Assembly (NCBI RefSeq): GCF_026410545.1
Contig: NZ_JAPMIT010000003.1
Coordinates: forward strand, 310,001-374,000
Length of the DNA: 64,000 nucleotides
Origin: Microbacterium sp. STN6
GTDB lineage: Bacteria > Actinomycetota > Actinomycetes > Actinomycetales > Microbacteriaceae
Direction of reading: 5' to 3'
Shown: in pieces, positions 15,685 to 24,249 of the stretch
Layout of the letters: every line of letters starts with the position of its first letter
Numbering within the stretch: the stretch's first letter is position 1
The notes under the pieces: model-generated
Databases searched by the model: none
Told to the model about the DNA's origin: nothing
The model's input: only the letters and a program-made list of their open reading frames with translations
Position numbers and translations under genes: made by a program

Positions 15685-17074
15685 GAACGCGCGCGCGGCG
15701 AAGGGCGCCGCGGCAGGCCAGGCCGCACCGCAGGCGGCCGGCCGCATCCGTCTGCCTGCCAAGCTGCGCAACCTCGAGCTGCTGCTGCTGCTGGTCGCGT
15801 GCCTCATCAACGCGTCGGCGATCCTGCTGGTGCAGCTCGGTGCGCTCAAGCGCGTGGACTTCTCACTCCTCTACTTCGGCGTCGCACTGTCGGTGCTCGT
15901 GATCGGCCTGCACATCACCATGCGCATTGTCGCGCCGAACGCCGACCCGTTCATTCTGCCCATCGCCACCGTGCTCAACGGCCTCGGCATCGCCGAGATC
16001 TATCGCATCGACCTCGAGCTGCATAAGAGCGGGTGGGACAGCGCGTCGGTCAAGCAGATCGCGTGGACGGCGATCGCCATCGCTATTGCGATCGCCGTGA
16101 TCCTCATCGTGCGCAACCACCGGTTCCTGCAGCGCTATACCTATCTCTTCGGTCTCGGCGCCGTCATCCTGCTGCTGCTGCCCATGATCCCGGGGCTCGG
16201 CGTCACGGTTTATGGCGCGCGCATCTGGATCGCTCTCGGCCCGTTCAGCTTCCAGCCGGGCGAGATCGCCAAGCTCGCCCTCGCCGTCTTCTTCGCGGGC
16301 TACCTGGTGCAGCACCGCGACTCGCTCTCGATGGTGGGCAGGAAGGTTCTCGGCATGCGCTTCCCGCGCTGGCGCGACCTCGGGCCCATCCTCGTGCTGT
16401 GGGCCATCTCGATGGCCGTCATCGTCTTCCAGCGCGACCTCGGCACAGGCCTGCTCTACTTCGGCCTGTTCCTCGTCATGATCTACGTCGCCACCTCGCG
16501 GCTCAGCTGGGTGCTGCTCGGACTCACCCTCTTCGTGGGTGGTGCGCTCATCGCCAGCCAGGTGCTCGCCTACGTCGGCGACCGGTTCCAGAACTGGCTC
16601 GACCCGTTCAGTCAGCAGGTGTACAACGCGCGCGGCGGCAGCTTCCAGCTCGTGCAGGGGCTGTTCGGCATCGCGTACGGCGGCATCATCGGCACCGGTC
16701 TCGGCGAGGGCAGGCCCGCGACGACGCCGGTCGCGCAAAGCGACTACATCGTGGCCAGCCTGGGCGAAGAGCTCGGCCTCGCCGGCCTGTTCGCCATCTT
16801 CGCGCTCTACCTTCTCTTCGTCTCGCGCGGGCTGCGCATCGGCTTCGCCGGGCAGGACGACTTCGGCAAGCTGCTCGCAGTCGGGCTCGCGTTCACCCTC
16901 GCCCTGCAGTGCTTCATCGTCGTCGGCGGCATCACCCGCGTCATCCCCCTCACGGGCCTGACCACACCGTTCCTGGCGGCGGGTGGTTCCTCGCTTGTCG
17001 CGAACTGGATCATCGTGGCCCTGCTGTTGCGGCTCTCCGACACCGTACGAAGTCAACCGAGGATGGTGATCTGA
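15668..17074 (+). CDS. rodA: FtsW/RodA/SpoVE-family SEDS glycosyltransferase
   Basis: The 468-residue SEDS protein has at least ten membrane helices. Family landmarks are present: GARIWIALGPFSFQPGEIAKLALAVFFAGYL, FQRDLGTGLLYFGLF with the catalytic-type Asp, and the late TGLTTPFLAAGGSSLVANWI. It polymerises lipid II glycan strands together with the class B PBP encoded directly downstream (1 bp gap). The N-terminal 35 residues are Ala-rich and cytoplasmic. RodA is preferred over FtsW because of this operon context. Confidence 0.93.
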   Translation: MPPAVENARAAKGAAAGQAAPQAAGRIRLPAKLRNLELLLLLVACLINASAILLVQLGALKRVDFSLLYFGVALSVLVIGLHITMRIVAPNADPFILPIATVLNGLGIAEIYRIDLELHKSGWDSASVKQIAWTAIAIAIAIAVILIVRNHRFLQRYTYLFGLGAVILLLLPMIPGLGVTVYGARIWIALGPFSFQPGEIAKLALAVFFAGYLVQHRDSLSMVGRKVLGMRFPRWRDLGPILVLWAISMAVIVFQRDLGTGLLYFGLFLVMIYVATSRLSWVLLGLTLFVGGALIASQVLAYVGDRFQNWLDPFSQQVYNARGGSFQLVQGLFGIAYGGIIGTGLGEGRPATTPVAQSDYIVASLGEELGLAGLFAIFALYLLFVSRGLRIGFAGQDDFGKLLAVGLAFTLALQCFIVVGGITRVIPLTGLTTPFLAAGGSSLVANWIIVALLLRLSDTVRSQPRMVI

Positions 17075-17075
17075 C

Positions 17076-18530
17076 ATGAATCGTGAGCTCAAGCGCGTGA
17101 GCTTCGTCGTGCTCGCCATGTTCGTCACACTGTTCGTCTCGACCTCGATCCTCACGGTGTTCCAGGCCGACACGCTCGCGGCCGACCCCCGCAACCAGCG
17201 CGTGCGGCAGGACAGCTACCTCGCTCAGCGCGGCGCCATCCTCGTTGCCGGGCAGCCCATCGCCCAGTCGGTGCCGTCGGACGACTCGTACCGGTACCAG
17301 CGCACCTACAGCAACGGGCCGCTCTACTCCTCGGTCACCGGCTTCTTCCCCATCAACGGCGCCCCGACGGGCATCGAAGGCGCGTTGAACGAGAAGCTCT
17401 CCGGAACCTCGAACGCCCAGTTCCTTGACAGGGTGAACGCCATTCTCACGGGCAAGAACCCGCAGGGCGCCTCGGTCGAACTCACGATCGACCCGGTGGC
17501 GCAGCAGGCCGCCTACGATGCCCTCGGTGACCTGCAGGGCGCCGTCGTCATGCTCGAGCCGAAGACCGGCAAGATCCTCGCCATGGTCTCCAAGCCAGAC
17601 TTCGACCCGAACACCCTGGCCGGCCACGACACCACGCAGGTCGAGAAGACCTACCAGTCGCTGCTGACCGCCCCGGGCGCACCCCTCAAGAACCGGGCCA
17701 TCGCCGGCGACCTCAACTTCCCCGGCTCCACGTTCAAGCCCATCGTCTTCGCCGCGGCGCTCGGCACCGGCGACTTCACGAAAGACAGCACGCTGCCGGA
17801 TGTCGCAACGCTCCCCCTCCCCGGCACCAACTCGGTCGTGCACAACGACAACTTCGGCACGTGCGTCGGTGGCGGCGAGGTCACCATCACCCTTGCGCTC
17901 ATCAATTCGTGCAACATCCCGTTCGCGGAACTCGGAATGAAGCTCGGCACCAAGACGATCCGCAAGCAGGCCGAGGCCTTCGGCTTCAACCAGAGTCTGA
18001 AGATCCCCATGCCCGTGACACCGAGCAGCTATCCCGACGACTACAACGAGCCGCAGACCGCGCTGAGCGCGTTCGGTCAGGCGAGCGATCGGGCTACGCC
18101 GCTGCAGATGGCCATGGTGACGGCGGGCATTGCGAACGGCGGCAAGGTGATGTACCCGAACCTCGTGCAGTCCATCCGTTCTGCCGATCTGGAGACGACG
18201 GAGTCGTTCTCCCCGACCGTCTTCAACCAGGCGACGAGCGCGCAGACGGCTGACACCATCGCGAGCGTGATGGTCGACGACGTCAATCGCGGTGTGGCCG
18301 GTAATGCGAGAATAGACGGCGTCAGCGTGGGCGGTAAAACGGGCACAGCAGAGAACGGCCCCGGCCAGCCGTACACACTCTGGTTCGAGGGATTCGCCCC
18401 CGCCGACAACCCGCAGTACGCCATCGCGGTCGTTGTTGAGAATGGCGGAGGACACGGTCAAAGCGGTGTCGGCAACACGGTTGCCGCGCCTATCGCGAAG
18501 AAAGTACTAGAGGCGGTGCTTAGCAAATGA
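17076..18530 (+). CDS. pbpA: Class B penicillin-binding protein, PbpA-like transpeptidase
   Basis: The 484-residue protein has an N-terminal membrane anchor (residues 9-30) and a transpeptidase domain with S218-TFK (SxxK), S278-CN (SxN) and K421-TG (KTGTAE). This short PbpA form has only a small pedestal region. It cross-links new peptidoglycan and is a phosphorylation target of PknB in mycobacteria. The gene follows the SEDS partner by 1 bp and overlaps the next kinase by 4 bp. Confidence 0.94.
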   Translation: MNRELKRVSFVVLAMFVTLFVSTSILTVFQADTLAADPRNQRVRQDSYLAQRGAILVAGQPIAQSVPSDDSYRYQRTYSNGPLYSSVTGFFPINGAPTGIEGALNEKLSGTSNAQFLDRVNAILTGKNPQGASVELTIDPVAQQAAYDALGDLQGAVVMLEPKTGKILAMVSKPDFDPNTLAGHDTTQVEKTYQSLLTAPGAPLKNRAIAGDLNFPGSTFKPIVFAAALGTGDFTKDSTLPDVATLPLPGTNSVVHNDNFGTCVGGGEVTITLALINSCNIPFAELGMKLGTKTIRKQAEAFGFNQSLKIPMPVTPSSYPDDYNEPQTALSAFGQASDRATPLQMAMVTAGIANGGKVMYPNLVQSIRSADLETTESFSPTVFNQATSAQTADTIASVMVDDVNRGVAGNARIDGVSVGGKTGTAENGPGQPYTLWFEGFAPADNPQYAIAVVVENGGGHGQSGVGNTVAAPIAKKVLEAVLSK

Positions 18531-20263
18531 GACCCACAGCAGGGCTCACCTTCGGGGGACGATACGAGCTGCAGTCGCGCATCGCGATCGGCGGCATGGG
18601 CGAGGTCTGGAAGGCGACCGACAGCGTCATCGGGCGCACGGTCGCGCTCAAGATCCTGAAGGACGAGTACCTGGGTGACCCGGGATTCCTCGAGCGCTTC
18701 CGCGCCGAGGCCCGCCACGCCGCACTCGTGAACCACGAAGGAATCGCGAACGTCTTCGACTACGGCGAGGAAGACGGCAGCGCCTTCCTCGTGATGGAAC
18801 TCGTGCCGGGCGAGGCCCTCTCCACCATCCTCGAGCGCGAGCACGTTCTCTCCACCGACAAGGTGCTCGACATCGTCGCGCAGACGGCGGCAGCCCTGCA
18901 CGCGGCGCACGCCGCGGGCCTCGTTCACCGCGACATCAAGCCAGGCAACCTGCTCATCACACCGGACGGCCGGGTGAAGATCACAGACTTCGGCATCGCG
19001 CGCATCGCCGACCAGGTGCCCCTGACCGCCACCGGCCAGGTCATGGGAACCGTGCAGTACCTCTCGCCCGAGCAGGCTTCCGGCCACCCGGCATCGCCGT
19101 CGACCGACATCTACTCGCTCGGCATCGTCGCCTACGAATCTCTAGCGGGGCGCCGGCCGTTCACCGGCGAGTCCCAGGTCGCCATCGCCATGGCACAGAT
19201 CAACGAGGCGCCGCCCGACCTTCCGGTCACCGTCTCCGAGCCGGTGCGCAACCTCGTGTTCTCGTGCATCGCCAAGAATCCGGCGGATCGCCCGGCGTCC
19301 TCCGCCCACCTCGCGCGCGCCGCGCAGGCGCTGCGACGTGGCGACGTGCAGGCCGCCGCCGGGGCGGTCCCGGCCATCCTTGGTGGAGTGGCGGCCACCG
19401 CGGCGACCCAGCTCATGCCCGGCCCGGGCGCCGCGACCGAGGCCACGACCGTTCTCGGCGCGGGCGGTGTCACCGCCGCCATCGGCGCGGGGGCAGGCGC
19501 CGCGGCAGGCGCGGCAACCACTCCGGCGCCGACCACCACCAAGAAGCGCAGCCCGTGGACCTGGCCCCTCATCGCCCTCATCGCCCTGCTCGCCATCGTT
19601 CTGGCGGGCACCATCATCGCCCTGGTCACCCAGTCGGGCACGGTCACGCCGCCGCCGACAAGCGACAAGCAGACCGTGAAGACTCCGAAGACACCGGTCG
19701 ACACCCCGAAGGCGACTCCGGATAGCGACCTCGTCGACATCGTCAAGGACGACTACGTCGGAACGACCTTCGAGGTCGCGTCCGCCACCCTGAGCTCGAA
19801 GGGCATGGTCACGGCACCGACGCGAAACGTCGGAAAGGCGGCTGGCCCCGACGACAAGCCGGGCACGGTGTACGACGTGAATCCGACGGGTAACGTCAAG
19901 AAGACGGCGGTCATCACGTTCTACGTCTTCGGCGATCACGTCACACCGGATGCGCCTGGTGACACTCCCACGGTCGATAACGCCACGCCGGCACCCGGCG
20001 ATACGGTGACCGTGACCTTTGGAAACGGCATCTGCCCCGCCGGCCAATCCGTCAACGGGCACTCGCTCTACGTCGATGGAACCGCGCAGGATCCGGTGAA
20101 GACGCCGACCACGACGTGGGTGGTCCCCGCGACCGACACCACGGGCACGAAGCACTCGTTCACATACACCGTGTACTGCGGTGAGGGCTCGGTGCAATCA
20201 CCCCAGTCACAGGCAACGTCGATCACCGTGACGCCGGGGTCGACGGAGCCACCGGCCCCATAG
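18527..20263 (+). CDS. pknA: PknA-like membrane serine/threonine protein kinase
   Basis: The Hanks-type kinase domain (about 11-275) has the Gly loop IAIGGMGEVW, catalytic K42 (VALKIL), HRDIKPGN, DFGIARI and the SPEQASG P+1 loop. An Ala/Gly/Thr-rich linker follows, then one membrane helix (WTWPLIALIALLAIVLAGTIIALV, about 345-370). The 200-residue extracellular part contains one PASTA-like repeat (YVGTTFEVASATLSSKG) and a Thr/Pro-rich end. Mycobacterial PknA has a short outside tail, so this version is longer. It phosphorylates growth and division proteins. Confidence 0.92.
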   Translation: MRPTAGLTFGGRYELQSRIAIGGMGEVWKATDSVIGRTVALKILKDEYLGDPGFLERFRAEARHAALVNHEGIANVFDYGEEDGSAFLVMELVPGEALSTILEREHVLSTDKVLDIVAQTAAALHAAHAAGLVHRDIKPGNLLITPDGRVKITDFGIARIADQVPLTATGQVMGTVQYLSPEQASGHPASPSTDIYSLGIVAYESLAGRRPFTGESQVAIAMAQINEAPPDLPVTVSEPVRNLVFSCIAKNPADRPASSAHLARAAQALRRGDVQAAAGAVPAILGGVAATAATQLMPGPGAATEATTVLGAGGVTAAIGAGAGAAAGAATTPAPTTTKKRSPWTWPLIALIALLAIVLAGTIIALVTQSGTVTPPPTSDKQTVKTPKTPVDTPKATPDSDLVDIVKDDYVGTTFEVASATLSSKGMVTAPTRNVGKAAGPDDKPGTVYDVNPTGNVKKTAVITFYVFGDHVTPDAPGDTPTVDNATPAPGDTVTVTFGNGICPAGQSVNGHSLYVDGTAQDPVKTPTTTWVVPATDTTGTKHSFTYTVYCGEGSVQSPQSQATSITVTPGSTEPPAP

Positions 20264-20324
20264 CAGACACCCAGTATCGGCCCGATACACTCGAGACGAC
20301 ATCAGACCGACCGGGAGTGCATAC

Positions 20325-22022
20325 GTGACCGATGAAAGCCGCCTGCTCGCAGGGCGATACCTCGTCGGTGAGCTTCTCGGTCGTGGCGGCATGTCCGACG
20401 TGCATCGCGGTACCGACACGCGCCTTGGCCGCACGGTCGCCGTCAAGCTGCTCAAGCCGAGCCTCGCGGTCGACCCCGCGTTCCGCACCCGCTTCCGGCA
20501 GGAGGCTCAGGCCGCGGCGCGCATGGCGCATCCCACCATCGTGCGCGTCTTCGACGCCGGCGAGGAGACCATCCTCACGCCGGACGGGCGCGAGATGCAG
20601 CTGCCCTTCATCATCATGGAATACGTCGAGGGGCGGCTTCTGCGCGACATCATCGCCGAGGGCCCGCTCGACCCCGCCGAGGCGGTGCGCATCACCTCCG
20701 GCATCCTGACCGCCCTCGAGTACTCGCACCGCGCCGGCGTCGTGCACCGTGACATCAAACCGGGCAACATCATGATCACGCGCGCCGGCCAGGTCAAGGT
20801 CATGGACTTCGGCATCGCCCGCGCCATCAGCGATTCATCGACGACCGTGGCACAGACCACGGCCATCCTCGGCACCGCCAGCTACTTCTCCCCCGAGCAG
20901 GCCAAGGGCGAGTCGGTGGATGCGCGCACCGACCTCTATTCCGCTGGCGTCGTGCTCTTCGAGATGCTCACGGGCCGAGCGCCCTTCCGTGGCGACACCG
21001 CCGTCGCCGTCGCGTACCAGCACGTGAGCGAGACGCCGGCCAAGCCCAGCTCGATCAACCCCAAGGTCTCGCCCGCACTCGACGTCGTGGTCGCGCACGC
21101 ACTCATCAAGGATCGTTCGCTGCGCTACCAGAGCGCCGCCGAGTTCCGCGACGATGTCGAGTCGGCCGGCTCCGGGCACGTGCCGGTGCACAAGGAGCAC
21201 GACGAGTTCGAAGACACCCTCTTCGGCGCGCCGACCGGCGCCATCGCCAGCCCGCAGGCAGCGTTGCGCCAGCTCACCGACGACGAGACGATGTCACACA
21301 CCCAGCACCGGCCGCCCGTCGTCTGGATCTGGGCCGGCATCGCCGTGGTCGCCGTCATCGTGATCGCCGTTCTCTCGTGGTTCTTCAGCCAGGCGCCCAC
21401 GAGCACTCTGCCCGAGACCTCGCGCCGTGTGCCGACGCTCGTCGGCAAGACGTACGACGAGGCCGTCGCGAGCCTGAAGGCCGTGCAGTTGAAGGCGGAA
21501 CGCGTTGCCGAGGCCAGCGCGAAGACGCCCGAGGGGCAGGTCACACGCAGTGACCCCGGGCACGGCACCATCATGACCAAGGGCGAGACGGTCACCGTCT
21601 ACGTCTCGAGCGGCACGAAGACCGCATCCGTGCCAGACGTGCGCAACATGAGCATCGATGACGCGCAGGCCGCGATCACCACCGCCGGCTTCACGCCCGG
21701 CCAGGTCGATCGGGTCGACTCGCCCACCATCGTCGCCGGCATCGTCATGTCGACGGATCCGGCGCAGGGTACGAAGGCGCACAAAGACGACGTCATCAAC
21801 TTCGTCGTCTCGAGCGGCACCGTACTGCTGCCCGACGTGACGGGCCTGAGCGTCTCTGATGCCACGCAGAAACTGCAGGGCTCGGATCTGCAGCTCACGG
21901 CAATCCCGAAGTCAGATCCCTCGTGCCCGGCCGAGGGTCAGGCAACCGTTTCGCAGCAGTCACTCGCACCCGGCGAGGTGCCACAGGGCTCGACCGTCAC
22001 GCTCACGTACTGCACCGGCTGA
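20325..22022 (+). CDS. pknB: PknB-like PASTA-domain serine/threonine protein kinase
   Basis: The kinase domain (about 9-275) has LLGRGGMSDVHRG, VAVKLLK, HRDIKPGN and DFGIARA. A membrane helix (VWIWAGIAVVAVIVIAVLSWFF) follows at about 331-352, then three extracellular PASTA repeats (VPTLVGKTYDEAVASLKA, VPDVRNMSIDDAQAAITTAG, LPDVTGLSVSDATQKLQGSD). Mycobacterial PknB has four. The PASTA part senses muropeptides or lipid II. The start is GTG 20325, 61 bp after the pknA stop; it ends the operon, with a palindromic repeat downstream. Confidence 0.95.
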   Translation: MTDESRLLAGRYLVGELLGRGGMSDVHRGTDTRLGRTVAVKLLKPSLAVDPAFRTRFRQEAQAAARMAHPTIVRVFDAGEETILTPDGREMQLPFIIMEYVEGRLLRDIIAEGPLDPAEAVRITSGILTALEYSHRAGVVHRDIKPGNIMITRAGQVKVMDFGIARAISDSSTTVAQTTAILGTASYFSPEQAKGESVDARTDLYSAGVVLFEMLTGRAPFRGDTAVAVAYQHVSETPAKPSSINPKVSPALDVVVAHALIKDRSLRYQSAAEFRDDVESAGSGHVPVHKEHDEFEDTLFGAPTGAIASPQAALRQLTDDETMSHTQHRPPVVWIWAGIAVVAVIVIAVLSWFFSQAPTSTLPETSRRVPTLVGKTYDEAVASLKAVQLKAERVAEASAKTPEGQVTRSDPGHGTIMTKGETVTVYVSSGTKTASVPDVRNMSIDDAQAAITTAGFTPGQVDRVDSPTIVAGIVMSTDPAQGTKAHKDDVINFVVSSGTVLLPDVTGLSVSDATQKLQGSDLQLTAIPKSDPSCPAEGQATVSQQSLAPGEVPQGSTVTLTYCTG

Positions 22023-22050
22023 CGTGACCGCGGGTTGAGTCGACCTGACC

Positions 22051-22090
22051 GCGGGTTGAGGGTGGCCGAAGGCCACGTCTCGAACCCCGC
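22051..22090. repeat. Dispersed palindromic element, family A (after pknB)
   Basis: GCGGGTTGAG at the left and TCTCGAACCCCGC at the right are imperfect complements that enclose an inner hairpin GTGGCC-GAA-GGCCAC. A truncated left end (GCGGGTTGAG, 22030-22039) precedes it. The element separates the convergent pknB and amidotransferase genes. Related elements are at 24112, 29725, 29791, 43153 and 45961. Confidence 0.7.
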
Positions 22091-22107
22091 CCCCGCCAAC
22101 CCCGCGT

Positions 22108-22746
22108 TCAGCTCAGCCGCACCAGCGGCGTGCGCCCTTCGGCTGCGGCCGCGGCACCCGCGAGTCCAGCCGACTCGAGCCAGTTGCCGAGCATCTGGTA
22201 CCCGCCCTCGGTCAGCACCGACTCCGGGTGGAACTGCACACCCTCAATCGGCGCGTCACGATGCCGCAGCCCCATGATCACGCCGGCGGTCGTGCGCGCC
22301 GTGACCTCGAGCACGTCGGGCACGGTGCCGTCGACCACGGCCAGGGAGTGATACCGGGTGGCCGTGAACGGCTGCGCAACTCCCTCATAGAACGGCCCGT
22401 CGTCATGCTCCACGAGCGACGTCTTGCCGTGCATGAGCTCCTCGGCGTTCGTCACGGTCGCGCCGAAGGCCTCCGCGATCGCCTGGTGACCGAGGCACAC
22501 GCCGAGTAGGGGCGTCCCCGCGTCGACGGCGGCGACGACGAGCGGGATCGATACTCCCGCGTCGGCGGGCTTGCCGGGGCCGGGTGAGAGCAGCACGGCG
22601 TCATACGACGAGAGCGTCTCACCGGCATCCGCTGCAGAAAATGCGTCGTTTCGCATGACGTCGGTCTCGGCTCCCAGCTCATGCAGGTAGCCGTTCAGCG
22701 TGTAGACGAAGCTGTCGTAGTTGTCGATGACGAGCACGCGTGTCAT
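22108..22746 (-). CDS. Class I glutamine amidotransferase (TrpG/PabA type)
   Basis: The 212-residue protein shows LVIDNYDSFVYTL, the oxyanion loop SPGPGKPADAG, the nucleophile motif GVCLGHQAIAEAFG (Cys), and the His-Glu pair in GVQFHPESVLTEGG. It provides ammonia from glutamine for anthranilate or aminodeoxychorismate synthase. Actinobacteria often carry such a gene near pknB as pabA; no trpE/pabB lies nearby to decide. The ATG overlaps the stop of a tiny membrane protein gene (ATGA). Confidence 0.9.
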   Translation of the reverse strand: MTRVLVIDNYDSFVYTLNGYLHELGAETDVMRNDAFSAADAGETLSSYDAVLLSPGPGKPADAGVSIPLVVAAVDAGTPLLGVCLGHQAIAEAFGATVTNAEELMHGKTSLVEHDDGPFYEGVAQPFTATRYHSLAVVDGTVPDVLEVTARTTAGVIMGLRHRDAPIEGVQFHPESVLTEGGYQMLGNWLESAGLAGAAAAAEGRTPLVRLS

Positions 22747-22901
22747 ACGCTCACCGTGTCTTCCTGCGTGGCGATCATGGAGTCGACCCAGGGGAACACC
22801 CAGGTCACGAGGGCGAAGAGAACGAGTGCCGCGAGCACGATGAGAATGAGGATGCGCACCCACACCGGCCCGGGAAGCACGCGCCAGAGCGCCGCATACA
22901 T
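22743..22901 (-). CDS. 52-residue single-pass membrane protein, unknown
   Basis: The reading frame encodes MYAALWRVLPGPVWVRILIL and continues as a hydrophobic stretch to VFPWVDS, ending IATQEDTVSV. One membrane helix at about residues 14-38 is evident. It fits exactly between the sortase stop (3-bp gap) and the amidotransferase start (4-bp overlap), so translation coupling supports it as a real gene. Its role is unknown; the W-V-R/FPW pattern is common to small proteins at this actinobacterial locus. Confidence 0.72.
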   Translation of the reverse strand: MYAALWRVLPGPVWVRILILIVLAALVLFALVTWVFPWVDSMIATQEDTVSV

Positions 22902-22904
22902 CTA

Positions 22905-23729
22905 CTATCCTCCAACAGCGGCCACGTGGGCCGCGATCTCGGCCGGCGCACCGGCGGTCAGGGGCTGGTACGACTCGAAGACGCCGTAGGCCACGAGCCG
23001 TTCGCCCGAGTGGAACGGCGGGTTGCACGTCGTCATGGTGATGAGGCGGTCTTCGGGCGCCGTGCTGGGCTCGCGCGGCACGGGCAGCAGAACCGCGACA
23101 GCGTCGGGCTGCACGTACTCATAGTCGCGGAACCGGTAGGTGTACCAGCCCTGGCTCGTCTGAATGTAGATGCGATCGCCGAGCCGCAGCTTCGACATGT
23201 CGATGAACGCGTTGCCGTACCCGTTCACGTGGCCGGCGATCGCGAAGTTGCCCACCTGCCCGGGCATCTGAGTGCCGGGGTAGTGGCCGATGCCCGAGTG
23301 CTCGCTGTTGAGGACGTGCGGAGCGCTGACACCCTCCTTGACCACGCGCCGCCACTCGTCGCCGAACCGCGGCACGTAGATCACGGCAAAGGGCTGGTAC
23401 AGCCCGGCCGGCTTCATCACGGGAGGGTCGGTGCTCACAGTGCCGCCCGTCGTGCCGCCGGCGTTCGGGTTATCGGATGGCGCCGGCGCCTGCCCGCTCG
23501 CGTCAGGCTCCGCCCTCGCCTGCTCGAGCCACCTCTCGCTCTGCGAGGTGGCGGCTCGTTCCTGGGCGCTCGACGACACCACGTTGTTCCACCACAGCTG
23601 CCAGCCGAGGAAGAGGGCGACGAGAACGCCCGCCGTGATGAGCAGTTCGCCGATCAGGCCGACAACGCTCAGTCGTGCGCTCGCGCGGCGCTCGCCCGCG
23701 CCGGGGCTCGGCTCGCGGGGGTCGGTCAT
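22905..23729 (-). CDS. Class E sortase
   Basis: The 274-residue protein has an N-terminal signal anchor (about 22-47), a Ser/Pro/Gly-rich stalk and a sortase domain with H167 (FAIAGHVNGYG), C235 (TMTTCNPPF) and R244 (ERLVAYGVF). TLTTC/TMTTC is the class E signature. Class E sortases anchor LAxTG-type surface proteins to peptidoglycan in high-GC Gram-positives. No substrate gene is seen nearby. It shares a 43-bp divergent gap with crgA. Confidence 0.93.
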   Translation of the reverse strand: MTDPREPSPGAGERRASARLSVVGLIGELLITAGVLVALFLGWQLWWNNVVSSSAQERAATSQSERWLEQARAEPDASGQAPAPSDNPNAGGTTGGTVSTDPPVMKPAGLYQPFAVIYVPRFGDEWRRVVKEGVSAPHVLNSEHSGIGHYPGTQMPGQVGNFAIAGHVNGYGNAFIDMSKLRLGDRIYIQTSQGWYTYRFRDYEYVQPDAVAVLLPVPREPSTAPEDRLITMTTCNPPFHSGERLVAYGVFESYQPLTAGAPAEIAAHVAAVGG

Positions 23730-23772
23730 GCGACCAATCCTAACGGCGACGCGAACCGATAGACTCGGGGCC

Positions 23773-24021
23773 ATGGCACGCACCAAGTCACGCAACGAGC
23801 CCGAGCGCCCTTCAACGGAGAACCGCTCGCGCGAGGACCTCCCGAATCCCGTGTGGTTCAAGCCCGTCATGTTCGGCTTCATGCTGCTCGGTTTGGCGTG
23901 GATCATCGTGTACTACCTGAGCGGCAGCCAATACCCCATTCCGGCTCTCGAGAACTGGAACATTCTCATCGGCTTCGGCATCGCCTTCATCGGCTTCCTC
24001 ATGACGACCCGGTGGCGCTGA
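23773..24021 (+). CDS. crgA: Cell division protein CrgA
   Basis: The 82-residue protein has a polar N-terminus (RTKSRNEPERPSTENRSRED) and two membrane helices, WFKPVMFGFMLLGLAWIIVYYLSG and NWNILIGFGIAFIGFLMTTRWR, with the conserved NP-x-W-x-(K)P-V and TTRWR features. CrgA coordinates Z-ring and PBP localisation in actinobacteria. ATG 23773 is chosen because the polar head starts there. It lies in its normal context near pknB and a sortase. Confidence 0.95.
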   Translation: MARTKSRNEPERPSTENRSREDLPNPVWFKPVMFGFMLLGLAWIIVYYLSGSQYPIPALENWNILIGFGIAFIGFLMTTRWR

Positions 24022-24111
24022 GCCGCGTCCCCCACACGCACCCCAAACGAGTGCCAATTACACCGGTGTAACTTTCCCCAGTGTGAATAACCCTGTGGAT
24101 AACTCGCCAAG

Positions 24112-24240
24112 GCGGGTTGAGGAGACCGCGAAGCGGTCGTCTCGAAACTCACCTACGCTCGTTGAGGAGACCGCGAAGCGGTCGTCTCGAAACTCACCTA
24201 CGCGGGTTGAGGAGACCGCGAAGCGGTCGTCTCGAAACCC
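24112..24240. repeat. Three tandem copies (45-bp period) of palindromic family A
   Basis: GTTGAGGAGACCGCGAAGCG recurs at 24116, 24161 and 24206, each followed by GTCGTCTCGAAAC. Each copy contains an inner hairpin (GACCGC-GAA-GCGGTC) within the outer GTTGAGGAG/TCTCGAAAC arms. The region between crgA and the rhomboid gene (both end here) has no gene; a single DnaA-box-like TGTGGATAA is at 24094-24102. Confidence 0.85.
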
Positions 24241-24249
24241 AGTCGCACC

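Noticed and set aside
15863-17194. 443-residue frame antisense to rodA
   Set aside because: Charged low-complexity shadow of a membrane protein gene.
24094-24102. Single TGTGGATAA after crgA as a replication site
   Set aside because: One isolated box is expected by chance and lacks a cluster.
24112-24240. Possible CRISPR array (three regular repeats)
   Set aside because: Repeats are contiguous palindromes with no unique spacers, and no cas genes are present.
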